This document shows, piece after piece, positions 54,029-63,318 of a stretch of DNA of 64,000 bases (the first letter of the stretch is position 1; each line of letters starts with the position of its first letter). The notes beneath the pieces are model-generated. The model was given only the letters and a program-made list of their open reading frames with translations, made no database searches and was not told the DNA's origin. Source of the stretch: Kitasatospora papulosa (lineage in GTDB: Bacteria > Actinomycetota > Actinomycetes > Streptomycetales > Streptomycetaceae); contig NZ_JNYQ01000004.1 in the NCBI RefSeq assembly GCF_000717245.1, forward strand, positions 1,178,001 through 1,242,000. The letters run 5' to 3'. The position numbers and the translations under genes are program-made.

Positions 54029-56275
54029 ATGAGCCAGCAGCCCAGCTCCGAGGTCCCGGTCCAGTCCGTCCAGCCGTCGGTCGGCTCCCTCGCCTCCCAC
54101 CGGCCGCACGCCGTCGCGGGCTCCGTGCCCGCAGGCCTGTCCACCGCCGCCGATCTGGACCCTGATCTGGACAACGATCCCGACGCCTACGAGCCCGGGA
54201 CCGAGGGCGACGAACTGCCCCAGGGACGTTTCCTGGACCGGGAGCGCAGTTGGCTCGCGTTCAACGAACGGGTTCTGGAACTCGCCGAGGACCCCGCCAC
54301 CCCGCTACTCGAACGGGCTAACTTCCTCGCCATCTTCGCCTCGAACCTGGACGAGTTCTTCATGGTCCGGGTCGCCGGGCTCAAGCGCCGTATCGCGACC
54401 GGTGTCGCCACCCGGTCCGCGTCGGGACTGCAGCCCCGCGAGGTCCTGGACCTGATCTGGACCCGCTCCCGCGAGCTCATGGCCCGGCACGCCGCCTGCT
54501 ACCAGCAGGACGTCGCCCCGGCCCTGTCCGACGAGGGCATCCAGCTGGTCCGCTGGCCCGACCTGACCGAGAAGGAACAGGCCCGCCTGTTCACCTTCTT
54601 CCGGCAGCGGGTCTTCCCCGTGCTGACCCCGCTCGCCGTCGACCCCGCGCACCCGTTCCCGTACATCTCCGGGCTCTCGCTGAACCTCGCGGTCGTCGTG
54701 CGCAACCCCGTCAGCGGCCACCGGCACTTCGCCCGTGTGAAGGTCCCGCCGCTGCTCACCCGCTTCCTGGAGGCGTCCCCGCAGCGTTACGTCCCCATAG
54801 AGGACATCATCGCGGCCCACCTCGAAGAGCTGTTCCCGGGCATGGAGGTCCTCGCGCACCACATGTTCCGGGTCACCAGGAACGAGGACCTGGAGGTCGA
54901 GGAGGACGACGCGGAGAACCTGCTCCAGGCCCTGGAGAAGGAGCTCATGCGGCGCCGCTTCGGCCCGCCGGTCCGCCTGGAGGTCGAGGAGTCCATCGAC
55001 CCGTACGTCCTGGACCTGCTCGTACGCGAACTGAAGATCTCCGAGACCGAGCTCTACCCGCTGCCGGGACCGCTCGACCTCACCGGGCTGTTCGGGATCG
55101 CCTCGCTGGACCGGCCCGAGCTGAAGTACCCCAAGTTCATCGCCGGCACCCACCGCGACCTCGCCGAGGTCGAGTCCGCCTCCGCACCCGACATATTCGC
55201 CGCCCTGCGCGAACGCGACGTGCTGCTGCACCACCCGTACGACTCCTTCTCCACCTCCGTCCAGGCGTTCCTGGAGCAGGCGGCGGGAGACCCGGACGTC
55301 CTCGCGATCAAGCAGACCCTGTACCGGACCTCGGGCGACTCCCCGATAGTGGACGCCCTGATCGACGCCGCCGAATCCGGCAAGCAGGTCCTCGTCCTCG
55401 TCGAGATCAAGGCCCGCTTCGACGAGCAGGCCAACATCAAGTGGGCCCGCAAGCTGGAGGAGTCCGGCTGCCACGTCGTCTACGGCCTGGTCGGCCTCAA
55501 GACGCACTGCAAGCTGTCGCTCGTCGTCCGCCAGGAGGGCGACACGCTGCGCCGCTACTCCCACGTCGGCACCGGCAACTACCACCCCAAGACGGCGCGG
55601 CTCTACGAGGACCTCGGCCTGCTGACCGCCGACCCGCAGGTCGGGGCCGACCTCTCCGACCTCTTCAACCGGCTCTCCGGCTACTCCCGCCGCGAAACCT
55701 ACCGCCGGCTGCTGGTCGCCCCGAAGTCCCTGCGCGACGGACTGATCGCCCGCATCAACAAGGAGATCACCCACCACCGCGCGGGCCGCTCCGCCTACGT
55801 ACGCATCAAGGTCAACTCGATGGTCGACGAAGCGGTCATCGACGCCTGCTACCGCGCGGGACAGGCCGGGGTGCCCGTCGACATCTGGGTACGCGGGATC
55901 TGCGCGATCCGCCCCGGTGTCAGCGGCCTCTCCGAGAACGTCCGGGTCCGCTCGATACTGGGCCGCTTCCTCGAACACTCCCGGGTCTTCGCCTTCGGCA
56001 ACGGCGGCGAGCCCGAAGTGTGGTTCGGCAGCGCCGACATGATGCACCGTAACCTCGACCGCCGGATCGAAGCACTGGTCCGCGTCACCGACCCCGCGCA
56101 TCGCGCCGCCCTCAGCAGGCTCCTGGAGACAGGGATGTCCGACACCACCTCCTCCTGGCACCTGGGCCCCGACGGAAACTGGACCAGGCACTCCACGGAC
56201 GCGGACGGGCAGCCGCTGCGGCACGTACAAGAGATGCTCATTGACGCCCGGAGGCGCCGGCGTGCGACGCCCTGA
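54029..56275 (+). CDS. ppk: polyphosphate kinase 1
   Basis: 748 residues. Makes polyphosphate from ATP reversibly, associated with the inner membrane. Residues 1-~65 are a Ser/Pro/Asp-rich extension; the N-domain begins at RFLDRERSWLAFNERVLELA; the head domain follows; the two phospholipase D-like C domains carry the autophosphorylated histidine in YSHVGTGNYHPKTARLYEDL and the second catalytic segment in NGGEPEVWFGSADMMHRNLD. Other anchors are QTLYRTSGDSPIVDALIDAA and VLVEIKARFDEQANIKWARK. The ATG at 54029 follows GGAAG. CHAD and nudix genes follow in an overlapping operon. Confidence 0.96.
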   Translation: MSQQPSSEVPVQSVQPSVGSLASHRPHAVAGSVPAGLSTAADLDPDLDNDPDAYEPGTEGDELPQGRFLDRERSWLAFNERVLELAEDPATPLLERANFLAIFASNLDEFFMVRVAGLKRRIATGVATRSASGLQPREVLDLIWTRSRELMARHAACYQQDVAPALSDEGIQLVRWPDLTEKEQARLFTFFRQRVFPVLTPLAVDPAHPFPYISGLSLNLAVVVRNPVSGHRHFARVKVPPLLTRFLEASPQRYVPIEDIIAAHLEELFPGMEVLAHHMFRVTRNEDLEVEEDDAENLLQALEKELMRRRFGPPVRLEVEESIDPYVLDLLVRELKISETELYPLPGPLDLTGLFGIASLDRPELKYPKFIAGTHRDLAEVESASAPDIFAALRERDVLLHHPYDSFSTSVQAFLEQAAGDPDVLAIKQTLYRTSGDSPIVDALIDAAESGKQVLVLVEIKARFDEQANIKWARKLEESGCHVVYGLVGLKTHCKLSLVVRQEGDTLRRYSHVGTGNYHPKTARLYEDLGLLTADPQVGADLSDLFNRLSGYSRRETYRRLLVAPKSLRDGLIARINKEITHHRAGRSAYVRIKVNSMVDEAVIDACYRAGQAGVPVDIWVRGICAIRPGVSGLSENVRVRSILGRFLEHSRVFAFGNGGEPEVWFGSADMMHRNLDRRIEALVRVTDPAHRAALSRLLETGMSDTTSSWHLGPDGNWTRHSTDADGQPLRHVQEMLIDARRRRRATP

Positions 56276-57254
56276 CCACCAGACGACGACCCTCACCGCG
56301 GAAGAGGTCCTCGCGCCCTACCTGCGCGATCAGGCCGCCTCCTTCCTACGGGGCCTCCGGCTGCAACGCGAGCACAGCGCGCCCGCGGACGCCGGCACGC
56401 AGCGCGCCGACGAGGCCGCCCGCGCGCTGCGCCACGCGGCCCGCCGGATCAGCGGCACGCTGCACACCTTCCGTGGCGCGCTCGAACCCGTCTGGGCCGA
56501 CCAGCTCCGGGCCGAACTGGCCTGGCTCTCCGGCACGCTGGCCCGGGAGCACGCGTACGCCACCCGCCTCGGCAGGCTCATGGACGCGCTGCACCAGCTC
56601 TCCGGGGCCTCGCTCCCGGCGGCCCGGCCGCCCTCGGGGGAGGGCGCGGCCGAGACCGACAAGGAGCGGGCCGCGCTCGGCGTCGGCGCGGCCCGCGCCG
56701 GGGCCCTCCTGGAACGGCGGCTGACCCTCGCCAGGACCCGCGCCCACTCCGCGGCGCTCCAGGCACTGGGCTCCTCCCGCTTCCACGCCGTCGCGGACGC
56801 GGTCGCGCTGCTCGCCTCGGAGGTCCCCCTGTCGTCCTCCGCCGCGGAGCCAGCCGGCCTGGTGCTGCACGCCCCGGCCGAGCTGGCCGAGCAGCGGATG
56901 CTGGACGCGGTGGCCGCGCTGCCGCCCGACGAGGCGGTGGAACCGTACAACGAGGCCCACGACGCCCTCTGGCACCAGGCCCGTCAGCTGCTCCGGCTGC
57001 ACCGGTACGCGCACGAGCTGCTGCGGGGCTCTCCCGATCCGGCCCTGGTCGGGCCGGGGCACGCGCTGGAACTGCACCGGGACGCGGCAGAGGCCGCGGC
57101 TGCCGCCTCGGCGGCGGCGCGCACTCCCCGCATCGCGCCCGCGACGGCGTACGCCCTGGGCGTGCTGCACGCCGATCAGCGGCACGAGGTGGAGGCGGCG
57201 CGCGGGGTGTTCCGGGAGACCTGGCCGCGCGCGGCGGCCGTGACCGCGTCATGA
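56262..57254 (+). CDS. CHAD domain protein
   Basis: About 330 residues from the GTG at 56262, chosen for GGAGG seven bases upstream; a TTG at 56241 would be longer. It overlaps the ppk end by 14 bases. The helical CHAD fold has conserved basic motifs that bind polyphosphate: ARALRHAARRISGTLHTFRG, then HALRH-like repeats further on (HDALWHQARQLLRLHRYAHE). Proteins with this domain bind to polyphosphate granules, and its position right after ppk supports that role. Ala-rich sequence suggests an extended helical bundle. Confidence 0.9.
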   Translation: MRRPDHQTTTLTAEEVLAPYLRDQAASFLRGLRLQREHSAPADAGTQRADEAARALRHAARRISGTLHTFRGALEPVWADQLRAELAWLSGTLAREHAYATRLGRLMDALHQLSGASLPAARPPSGEGAAETDKERAALGVGAARAGALLERRLTLARTRAHSAALQALGSSRFHAVADAVALLASEVPLSSSAAEPAGLVLHAPAELAEQRMLDAVAALPPDEAVEPYNEAHDALWHQARQLLRLHRYAHELLRGSPDPALVGPGHALELHRDAAEAAAAASAAARTPRIAPATAYALGVLHADQRHEVEAARGVFRETWPRAAAVTAS

Positions 57255-57676
57255 GCGGCACCGTGCGGGCCGCGGGCTGCGTGCTCTGGCGCCGCTCCCC
57301 GGACGGTGGCCTGGAGATCTGCCTCGTTCACCGGCCCCGCTATGACGACTGGTCGTACCCCAAAGGCAAGCTGAAGCGCGGCGAGACGCCGCTGGAGGCA
57401 GCCCGGCGCGAGGTCCTGGAGGAGACGGGGCACCACTGCGTGCCGGGTGCCCCGCTGCCGACCGCGCTGTACACGGCGAACGGGCGCCCCAAGGAGGTCA
57501 GCTACTGGGCGGCGGAGGCCGCCGAGGGCACCTTCGTGCCGAACGACGAGGTCGACCGGCTGGCCTGGCTGGCCCCGGGGACCGTCCGCGACCGGCTGTC
57601 CCGTCCCGGCGACCGCGTCCAGCTCGACGCCTTCCTGCGCATCGGACCGACGGACCCGGGCCCGTCCGGCGACTGA
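57251..57676 (+). CDS. nudix hydrolase
   Basis: 141 residues. The nudix box is complete: GKLKRGETPLEAARREVLEE followed by TG, matching G(x)5E(x)7REUxEExGU with all metal-binding glutamates. The N-terminus VRAAGCVLWRRSPDGGLEIC is typical of MutT-like and diadenosine/diphosphoinositol-type enzymes; near HRPRYDDWSYPKGKLK the sequence resembles those that act on polyphosphate or inositol pyrophosphates. The ATG overlaps the CHAD stop. Third gene of the ppk operon. Confidence 0.93.
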   Translation: MSGTVRAAGCVLWRRSPDGGLEICLVHRPRYDDWSYPKGKLKRGETPLEAARREVLEETGHHCVPGAPLPTALYTANGRPKEVSYWAAEAAEGTFVPNDEVDRLAWLAPGTVRDRLSRPGDRVQLDAFLRIGPTDPGPSGD

Positions 57677-57684
57677 GCGCCCGC

Positions 57685-57711
57685 GCGCGGGGACCTGCCA
57701 GGTCCCCGCGC
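57685..57711 (+). terminator. terminator of the ppk operon
   Basis: Perfect 13-bp arms GCGCGGGGACCTG (57685-57697) and CAGGTCCCCGCGC (57699-57711), single-base loop, directly after the nudix stop. Confidence 0.8.
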
Positions 57712-57855
57712 CACCCCGGCCGGGACGGTGCCCGGTCCCCGGAACCCCCGGCCGGCCTCGGACGGCCCGCGCGGCCCCACCGCCCCGGCCCCACGAGGAC
57801 TGCCGGGGCACTTCCGCCCCGCTGCACTACCAGCAGAACCAGCCCGCCCGGCACG

Positions 57856-57910
57856 GTTCACCTGCCGTTCACTCTGCCCCGTAGGGCGCTTCACCTGTTC
57901 TGCCTAATTT
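57856..57910 (+). promoter_or_regulatory. PHO-box array and promoter of the pst operon
   Basis: GTTCACC at 57856, GTTCACT at 57867 and CTTCACC at 57889, all in an 11-bp register (the slot at 57878 is degenerate), which is the PhoP direct-repeat layout. TAATTT (57905-57910) follows as a -10 element, placing the last unit over the -35 region. Phosphate-starvation activation is expected. The rest of 57712-58010 shows nothing further apart from the GGAAGGA ribosome site. Confidence 0.92.
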
Positions 57911-58010
57911 CGGACGTACCAGGTGCACGGCACCAAGCCACGCACCAATCCCGTCGCACGCCGCCTCGTCCCCACCAGCCGCGGCGGCTCCTGGAAGGAA
58001 CACCCCGAAA

Positions 58011-59144
58011 GTGAAGCTTCAGCGCAAGAACCGGCTTCGTGCCACCGCGCTCGGTGCCCTCGCCGTCTCCGGCGCCCTGGTCCTCACGGCGTGCGGTTCG
58101 GACGACAACACCGGCGCCGACGCGGGCGGCGACAAGACCAGCGCCGCGGCGTCGAACATCAAGTGCGACGACGCCAAGGGCCAGCTGCGCGCTTCCGGGT
58201 CCAGCGCCCAGAAGAACGCGATGGACCTCTGGGTCAAGAACTACATGGCCGCCTGTTCCGGCGTCGAGGTCAACTACAGCTCCTCCTCGTCCGGCGAGGG
58301 CATCGTCGCCTTCAACCAGGGCACCGTCGGCTTCGCCGGCTCGGACTCCGCCCTGAAGCCCGAAGAGGTCGCCGAGTCGAAGAAGATCTGCAAGACCGGC
58401 CAGGGGATCAACCTCCCGATGGTCGGCGGCCCGATCGCGGTCGGCTTCCACCTGGAAGGTGTCGACAAGCTCACGCTGGACGCCCCCACCCTCGCCAAGA
58501 TCTTCGACACGAAGATCAAGAAGTGGAACGACCCGGCGATCGCCAAGCTCAACGAAGGCGCGAAGCTGCCGGACAAGCCGATCCAGGCCTTCCACCGCTC
58601 CGAGGACTCCGGCACCACGCAGAACCTCGGCAAGTACCTGAACGCCGCGGCCCCGAGCGACTGGAAGTACGAGGCCGAGAAGAAGTGGCCCGCCCCCGGT
58701 GGCCAGGCCGCGTCCGGCTCCTCCGGCATCGCCAGCCAGGTGAAGGCCGTCGACGGCTCCATCGGCTACTTCGAGCTGTCCTACGCGAAGTCGCAGGAGA
58801 TCACCACCGTCGACATCAACACCGGCGGCGCAGCCCCGGTCGAGGCCACCTCGGAGAACGCCTCCAAGGCCATCGCCGCCGCCAAGGTCAAGGGCACCGG
58901 CAAGGACCTGGCGCTCGACCTCGACTACACCACCAAGGCCGAGGGCGCGTACCCGCTGGTCCTGGTGACCTACGAGGTCGTCTGCGACACCGGCAACAAG
59001 GCCGACACCCTCGGCACGGTCAAGTCCTTCCTGACCTACACCGCCTCCGCGGAAGGCCAGAAGGTCCTCACCGACGCCGGCTACGCCCCGATCCCCGAGG
59101 CGATCAACGCCAAGGTCCGCGAGACCGTGGCCGGCCTCTCGTAA
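58011..59144 (+). CDS. pstS: phosphate-binding lipoprotein of the Pst transporter
   Basis: 377 residues. Lipoprotein signal: MKLQRKNRLRATALGALAVS then lipobox with Cys28 (LTACGS), so it is anchored on the outer membrane face and captures phosphate. Phosphate-contacting segments: RASGSSAQKNAM, YSSSSSGEGIVAF, GFAGSDSALK and HRSEDSGTTQNLG. The C-terminal KSFLTYTASAEGQKVLTDAGY is typical of actinobacterial PstS. The GTG start has GGAAGGA about 10 bases upstream. First gene of pstSCAB. Confidence 0.97.
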   Translation: MKLQRKNRLRATALGALAVSGALVLTACGSDDNTGADAGGDKTSAAASNIKCDDAKGQLRASGSSAQKNAMDLWVKNYMAACSGVEVNYSSSSSGEGIVAFNQGTVGFAGSDSALKPEEVAESKKICKTGQGINLPMVGGPIAVGFHLEGVDKLTLDAPTLAKIFDTKIKKWNDPAIAKLNEGAKLPDKPIQAFHRSEDSGTTQNLGKYLNAAAPSDWKYEAEKKWPAPGGQAASGSSGIASQVKAVDGSIGYFELSYAKSQEITTVDINTGGAAPVEATSENASKAIAAAKVKGTGKDLALDLDYTTKAEGAYPLVLVTYEVVCDTGNKADTLGTVKSFLTYTASAEGQKVLTDAGYAPIPEAINAKVRETVAGLS

Positions 59145-59279
59145 CCAGGCCACCGCACGACACGCACGCACAGGCGGGCCGGTCCGGCGCACCCCTCCGG
59201 ACCGGCCCCCACCGCCCGACCCATCCGGTGCACCGCCGCCAGGGGAGCCAGCCGCTCCCCCACACAGACCGGAAAGACC

Positions 59280-60272
59280 ATGGCTTCCACGACACCGCTC
59301 GACATCCCACCGGCTCCGCCGGCCACGCGCGGCCGCCCCAAGTCCACCGGGCGCGCCGGCGACAAGATCTTCCTCGGCCTCTCCCGGGGCTCAGGCATCC
59401 TGCTGCTCGTGATCATGGCGTCGATCGCCGTGTTCCTCAGCTACCGCTCGGTCATCGCCATCTCGAAGGACGAGGGCAACTTCCTCACCACCTTCGACTG
59501 GAACCCGGCCGGTGACCCGCCGGTCTTCGGCATCGCGGTCCTGCTCTTCGGCACGGTCGTCAGCTCGATCATCGCGATGCTCATCGCGGTTCCGATCGCT
59601 GTCGGCATCGCCCTGTTCATCTCGCACTACGCGCCGCGCAAGCTGGCCGCCCCCCTCGCCTACGTGATCGACCTGCTCGCCGCGGTGCCCAGCATCGTCT
59701 ACGGCATCTGGGGCGCCCTCGTCCTCGTCCCGTACCTGGAGGGCCTGAACCTCTGGCTCGACCAGTTCTTCGGCTGGACGTACATCTTCGAGAAGACCGA
59801 GGTCGGCGTCGCCCGCTCGCTCTTCACCGTCGGCATCCTGCTCGCGATCATGATCCTGCCGATCGTGACCAGCGTCAGCCGCGAGGTCTTCCTCCAGGTC
59901 CCGAAGATGAACGAGGAGGCCGCGCTCGCCCTCGGCGCCACCCGCTGGGAGGTCATCCGCCTCTCGGTGCTGCCCTTCGGCCGCTCCGGCATCATCTCCG
60001 CCTCGATGCTGGGCCTGGGCCGGGCACTCGGCGAGACGATGGCCGTCGCCACGGTCCTGTCGCCGAGCTTCCTCATCTCGCTGCACGTGCTGAATCCGGG
60101 CGGCGGGACCTTCGCACAGAACATCGCGGCCAAGTTCGGCGAGGCCGACGAGTTCGGGCGTGACGCCCTGATCGCCTCGGGCCTCGTCCTCTTCGTCCTC
60201 ACCCTGCTGGTCAACGGCGCGGCCCGGCTCATCATCGCCCGCCGCAAGGAGTACTCGGGGGCCAACGCATGA
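59280..60272 (+). CDS. pstC: phosphate ABC transporter permease PstC
   Basis: 330 residues with six membrane helices. The permease signature is EEAALALGATRWEVIRLSVLPFGR split by this loop, i.e. MNEEAALALGATRWEV then IRLSVLPFGRSG, which docks with PstB. Helix examples: GIAVLLFGTVVSSIIAMLIA and LAYVIDLLAAVPSIVYGIWG. The ATG at 59280 follows GGAAAG and the end overlaps pstA by ATGA. The 135-base gap after pstS could hold a processing or attenuation site, usual for higher pstS expression; I see no perfect hairpin. Confidence 0.96.
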   Translation: MASTTPLDIPPAPPATRGRPKSTGRAGDKIFLGLSRGSGILLLVIMASIAVFLSYRSVIAISKDEGNFLTTFDWNPAGDPPVFGIAVLLFGTVVSSIIAMLIAVPIAVGIALFISHYAPRKLAAPLAYVIDLLAAVPSIVYGIWGALVLVPYLEGLNLWLDQFFGWTYIFEKTEVGVARSLFTVGILLAIMILPIVTSVSREVFLQVPKMNEEAALALGATRWEVIRLSVLPFGRSGIISASMLGLGRALGETMAVATVLSPSFLISLHVLNPGGGTFAQNIAAKFGEADEFGRDALIASGLVLFVLTLLVNGAARLIIARRKEYSGANA

Positions 60273-61357
60273 GCCACGCCACCACCACCGACGTCCAGGA
60301 CCGGCGTCCTGAGACCTCGCCGGAACCCCGCAAGGACGGCCTCAGCAGCCGCAGCCTCCCCCGCTGGGCCCCCCTCGGCTTCGCCGCCCTGGGAATCGCC
60401 CTCGGTGTGGGGATCTCCCTGGCGGCCGGCTGGCACAGCCGCGTGCAGTGGGGCCTGATCTCCGCCCTGCTGTTCCTGGCCATCTCGTACGTCGCCACGA
60501 CCGTGGTCGAGAACCAGCGCCAGGCCAAGGACCGCCTCGCCACCAGCATCGTCTGGGTGTGCTTCCTCGTCGCCGTCGTCCCGCTCGCCTCGCTGCTCTG
60601 GACCACGATCAGCCGCGGCTCCGAGCGCCTCGACGGATACTTCCTCAGCCACTCGATGGCCGGGGTCCTCGGCTCCGAGGCCAGCGGCGGTGTCTACCAC
60701 GCCCTGATCGGCACCCTGGAACAGGTCGGGATCGCGACCGTCATCTCGGCACCGCTGGGACTGCTGACCGCCGTCTACCTGGTCGAGTACGGCAAGGGCA
60801 CGCTCGCCAAGGCCGTCACCTTCTTCGTCGACGTCATGACGGGCATCCCGTCCATCGTGGCCGGCCTCTTCATCCTGTCGATCATGCTGATCGGCAGCAT
60901 CGAGCCCTCCGGCCTGATGGGCGCGCTGGCCCTGACCATCCTGATGATCCCCGTCGTGGTCCGCTCCACCGAGGAGATGCTCAAGCTCGTACCGAACGAG
61001 CTCCGCGAGGCCTCCCTCGCCCTCGGCATCCCCAAGTGGCGCACCATCCTGAAGGTGGTCCTGCCCACCGCGATCGGCGGCATCACCACCGGCGTCATGC
61101 TCGCCATCGCCCGCATCGCGGGAGAGACGGCACCGATCATCCTGCTGGTCTTCGGCAGCCAGCTGATCAACTCGAACCCCTTCGAAGGCGCCCAGTCCTC
61201 GCTGCCCTTCTACATCTACGAGCAGTACAAGATCGGCGAGGCCGCGTCCTACGACCGCGCCTGGGCGGCAGCCCTGGTCCTGATCGCCTTCGTCATGATC
61301 CTCAACCTGGTGGCCCGCGGCATCGCCCGCTGGAAGGCCCCCAAGACCGGTCGCTGA
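60269..61357 (+). CDS. pstA: phosphate ABC transporter permease PstA
   Basis: 362 residues. A cytosolic start of about 30 residues, then membrane helices including WAPLGFAALGIALGVGISLA and FFVDVMTGIPSIVAGLFILS. The EAA-type docking loop is LREASLALGIPKWRTILKVV. The C-terminal half contains GAQSSLPFYIYEQYKIGEAA, typical of PstA. It forms the transmembrane channel with PstC. Confidence 0.96.
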   Translation: MSHATTTDVQDRRPETSPEPRKDGLSSRSLPRWAPLGFAALGIALGVGISLAAGWHSRVQWGLISALLFLAISYVATTVVENQRQAKDRLATSIVWVCFLVAVVPLASLLWTTISRGSERLDGYFLSHSMAGVLGSEASGGVYHALIGTLEQVGIATVISAPLGLLTAVYLVEYGKGTLAKAVTFFVDVMTGIPSIVAGLFILSIMLIGSIEPSGLMGALALTILMIPVVVRSTEEMLKLVPNELREASLALGIPKWRTILKVVLPTAIGGITTGVMLAIARIAGETAPIILLVFGSQLINSNPFEGAQSSLPFYIYEQYKIGEAASYDRAWAAALVLIAFVMILNLVARGIARWKAPKTGR

Positions 61358-61397
61358 CGCGGCCATCAGCGACCTCCCGAAAGAAGCAGTGATTCAC

Positions 61398-62174
61398 ATG
61401 GCCAAGCGCATCGACATCGGCGGACTCACCGCCTACTACGGCTCCCACAAGGCCATCGAGGACATCTCGATGACGGTGGAGCCCCGCTCCGTGACCGCCT
61501 TCATCGGCCCCTCCGGCTGCGGCAAGTCCACCTTCCTGCGCACCCTGAACCGCATGCACGAGGTCACCCCCGGCGGCCGCGTCGAGGGCAAGGTGCTGCT
61601 GGACGACGAGAACCTGTACGGCCCCGGCGTCGACCCCGTCACCGTGCGCCGCACGGTCGGCATGGTCTTCCAGCGCCCCAACCCCTTCCCGACCATGTCG
61701 ATCTTCGACAACGTCGCGGCGGGACTGCGGCTGAACGGCTCGTACCGCAAGAGCCAGCTGTCGGACATCGTCGAGAAGTCCCTCAAGGGCGCCAACCTCT
61801 GGAACGAGGTCAAGGACCGCCTGAACAAGCCGGGCTCCGGCCTCTCCGGCGGCCAGCAGCAGCGCCTGTGCATCGCCCGCGCGATCGCGGTCGAGCCGGA
61901 CGTGCTCCTGATGGACGAGCCGTGCTCGGCGCTCGACCCGATCTCGACCCTCGCCATCGAGGACCTGATCGGCGAGCTGAAGGAGCGCTTCACGATCGTC
62001 ATCGTGACGCACAACATGCAGCAGGCGGCACGCGTCTCGGACCGTACGGCCTTCTTCAACCTCGCGGCGGTGGGCAAGCCCGGCCGGCTCATCGAGATCG
62101 ACGAGACGGAGCGGATCTTCTCCAACCCGTCGGTGCAGGCGACCGAGGACTACATCTCGGGCCGCTTCGGATAA
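61398..62174 (+). CDS. pstB: phosphate ABC transporter ATPase PstB
   Basis: 258 residues from the ATG at 61398; a GTG at 61389 would add MIH. Walker A FIGPSGCGKSTFLRTLNRMH, the PstB-specific VFQRPNPFPTMSIFDNV, signature LSGGQQQRLCIARAIAV, Walker B VLLMDEPCSALDPIS and switch VIVTHNMQQAARVS. It powers uptake and in PhoU-dependent signalling contacts PhoU. A bidirectional hairpin follows. Confidence 0.97.
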   Translation: MAKRIDIGGLTAYYGSHKAIEDISMTVEPRSVTAFIGPSGCGKSTFLRTLNRMHEVTPGGRVEGKVLLDDENLYGPGVDPVTVRRTVGMVFQRPNPFPTMSIFDNVAAGLRLNGSYRKSQLSDIVEKSLKGANLWNEVKDRLNKPGSGLSGGQQQRLCIARAIAVEPDVLLMDEPCSALDPISTLAIEDLIGELKERFTIVIVTHNMQQAARVSDRTAFFNLAAVGKPGRLIEIDETERIFSNPSVQATEDYISGRFG

Positions 62175-62223
62175 CCACAGACGGCCTTGGGGTGCTGCAT
62201 GGCGGTGCCACCGCAAGGCGAAA

Positions 62224-62264
62224 GGGTCCGCCCCTGCTCTTCTGTGGAGAGCAGGGGCGGACCC
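62224..62264. terminator. bidirectional terminator between pst and pit operons
   Basis: Perfect 17-bp arms GGGTCCGCCCCTGCTCT (62224-62240) and AGAGCAGGGGCGGACCC (62248-62264), 7-base loop; preceded by AAA and followed by ATT, so it suits both convergent transcripts. Confidence 0.9.
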
Positions 62265-62314
62265 ATTCCGTGTCCTACGGAGGCTGCGGCGGCAACCCGC
62301 CGCCGGGATTCGGC

Positions 62315-63313
62315 TCAGCCGAAGAGCAGTACGACGATCCCGTAGCTCCCCGCGGCGACCAGCGCCGCGGCGGGCATCGTGATGAACCACCCCAGGATGA
62401 TGTTCTTGGCCACGCCCCAGCGGACCGCGTTCACCCGCTTCGTCGCGCCGACGCCCATGATCGCCGAGGTGATCACATGAGTCGTGGAGATCGGTGCGTG
62501 GAACAGGAACGCCGAACCGAACATGATCGACGCGCCGGTCGTCTCGGCGGCGAAACCCTGCGGCGGGTCCAGCTCGATGATCTTGCGGCCCAGCGTCCGC
62601 ATGATGCGCCAGCCGCCCGCGTACGTCCCGAGGGACAGCATCGCCGCACAGGCGATCTTCACCCAGACCGGGATCTCGTCGTTCGGACCCTCGACATCGG
62701 CGATGACCAGCGCCATCACCACGATGCCCATCGTCTTCTGGGCGTCCTGCAGACCGTGCCCGAGGGCCATACCCGCGGCCGATACCGTCTGCGCGATACG
62801 GAAACCGCGCTTGGCCTTGTGCGGGTTGGCCTTCCTGAATATCCACATGATCACGACCATCACCAGATAGCCGCCGACCAGGCCGATGACCGGGGACAGG
62901 AACATCGGGATGACGATCTTGTCGAGCACCCCGTCCCAGTGCACCATCGTCCCGCCGGCCAGGGCCGCGCCGACCATGCCGCCGAAAAGGGCGTGCGAGG
63001 ACGACGACGGCAGGCCGTAGTACCAGGTGATCAGGTTCCAGATGATCGCGCCGACCAGCGCGGCGAAGAGGATGCCCATCCCCTTCTGGCCTTCGGGCGT
63101 GGCGATCAGGCCTTCGCTGACGGTCTTGGCGACCCCCTGGCCCAGGAAGGCGCCTGCGAGGTTCATCACAGCGGCCATCGCCAGAGCCGCACGCGGGGTC
63201 AGCGCCCGGGTGGAGACCGAGGTGGCGATGGCGTTCGCCGAGTCGTGGAAGCCGTTCGTATACGTGAAGCCGAGCGCGACACCGATGGTCACGATCAGCG
63301 CAAAGGTGTCCAC
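62315..63313 (-). CDS. pitH1: low-affinity inorganic phosphate transporter (PiT family)
   Basis: 332 residues with about ten hydrophobic helices. The PiT signature occurs at both ends: FTYTNGFHDSANAIATSVST (N-half) and a matching SAFLFHAPISTTHVITSAIM (C-half), and GLPSSSSHALFGGMVGAALA in between. It takes up metal-phosphate driven by protons when phosphate is plentiful. The gene is preceded by a PhoU-like gene, 5 bases apart, so both are one operon. From memory the S. coelicolor homologue is SCO4138, PitH1. GTG start at 63313. Confidence 0.94.
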   Translation of the reverse strand: MDTFALIVTIGVALGFTYTNGFHDSANAIATSVSTRALTPRAALAMAAVMNLAGAFLGQGVAKTVSEGLIATPEGQKGMGILFAALVGAIIWNLITWYYGLPSSSSHALFGGMVGAALAGGTMVHWDGVLDKIVIPMFLSPVIGLVGGYLVMVVIMWIFRKANPHKAKRGFRIAQTVSAAGMALGHGLQDAQKTMGIVVMALVIADVEGPNDEIPVWVKIACAAMLSLGTYAGGWRIMRTLGRKIIELDPPQGFAAETTGASIMFGSAFLFHAPISTTHVITSAIMGVGATKRVNAVRWGVAKNIILGWFITMPAAALVAAGSYGIVVLLFG

Positions 63314-63318
63314 GAGGT

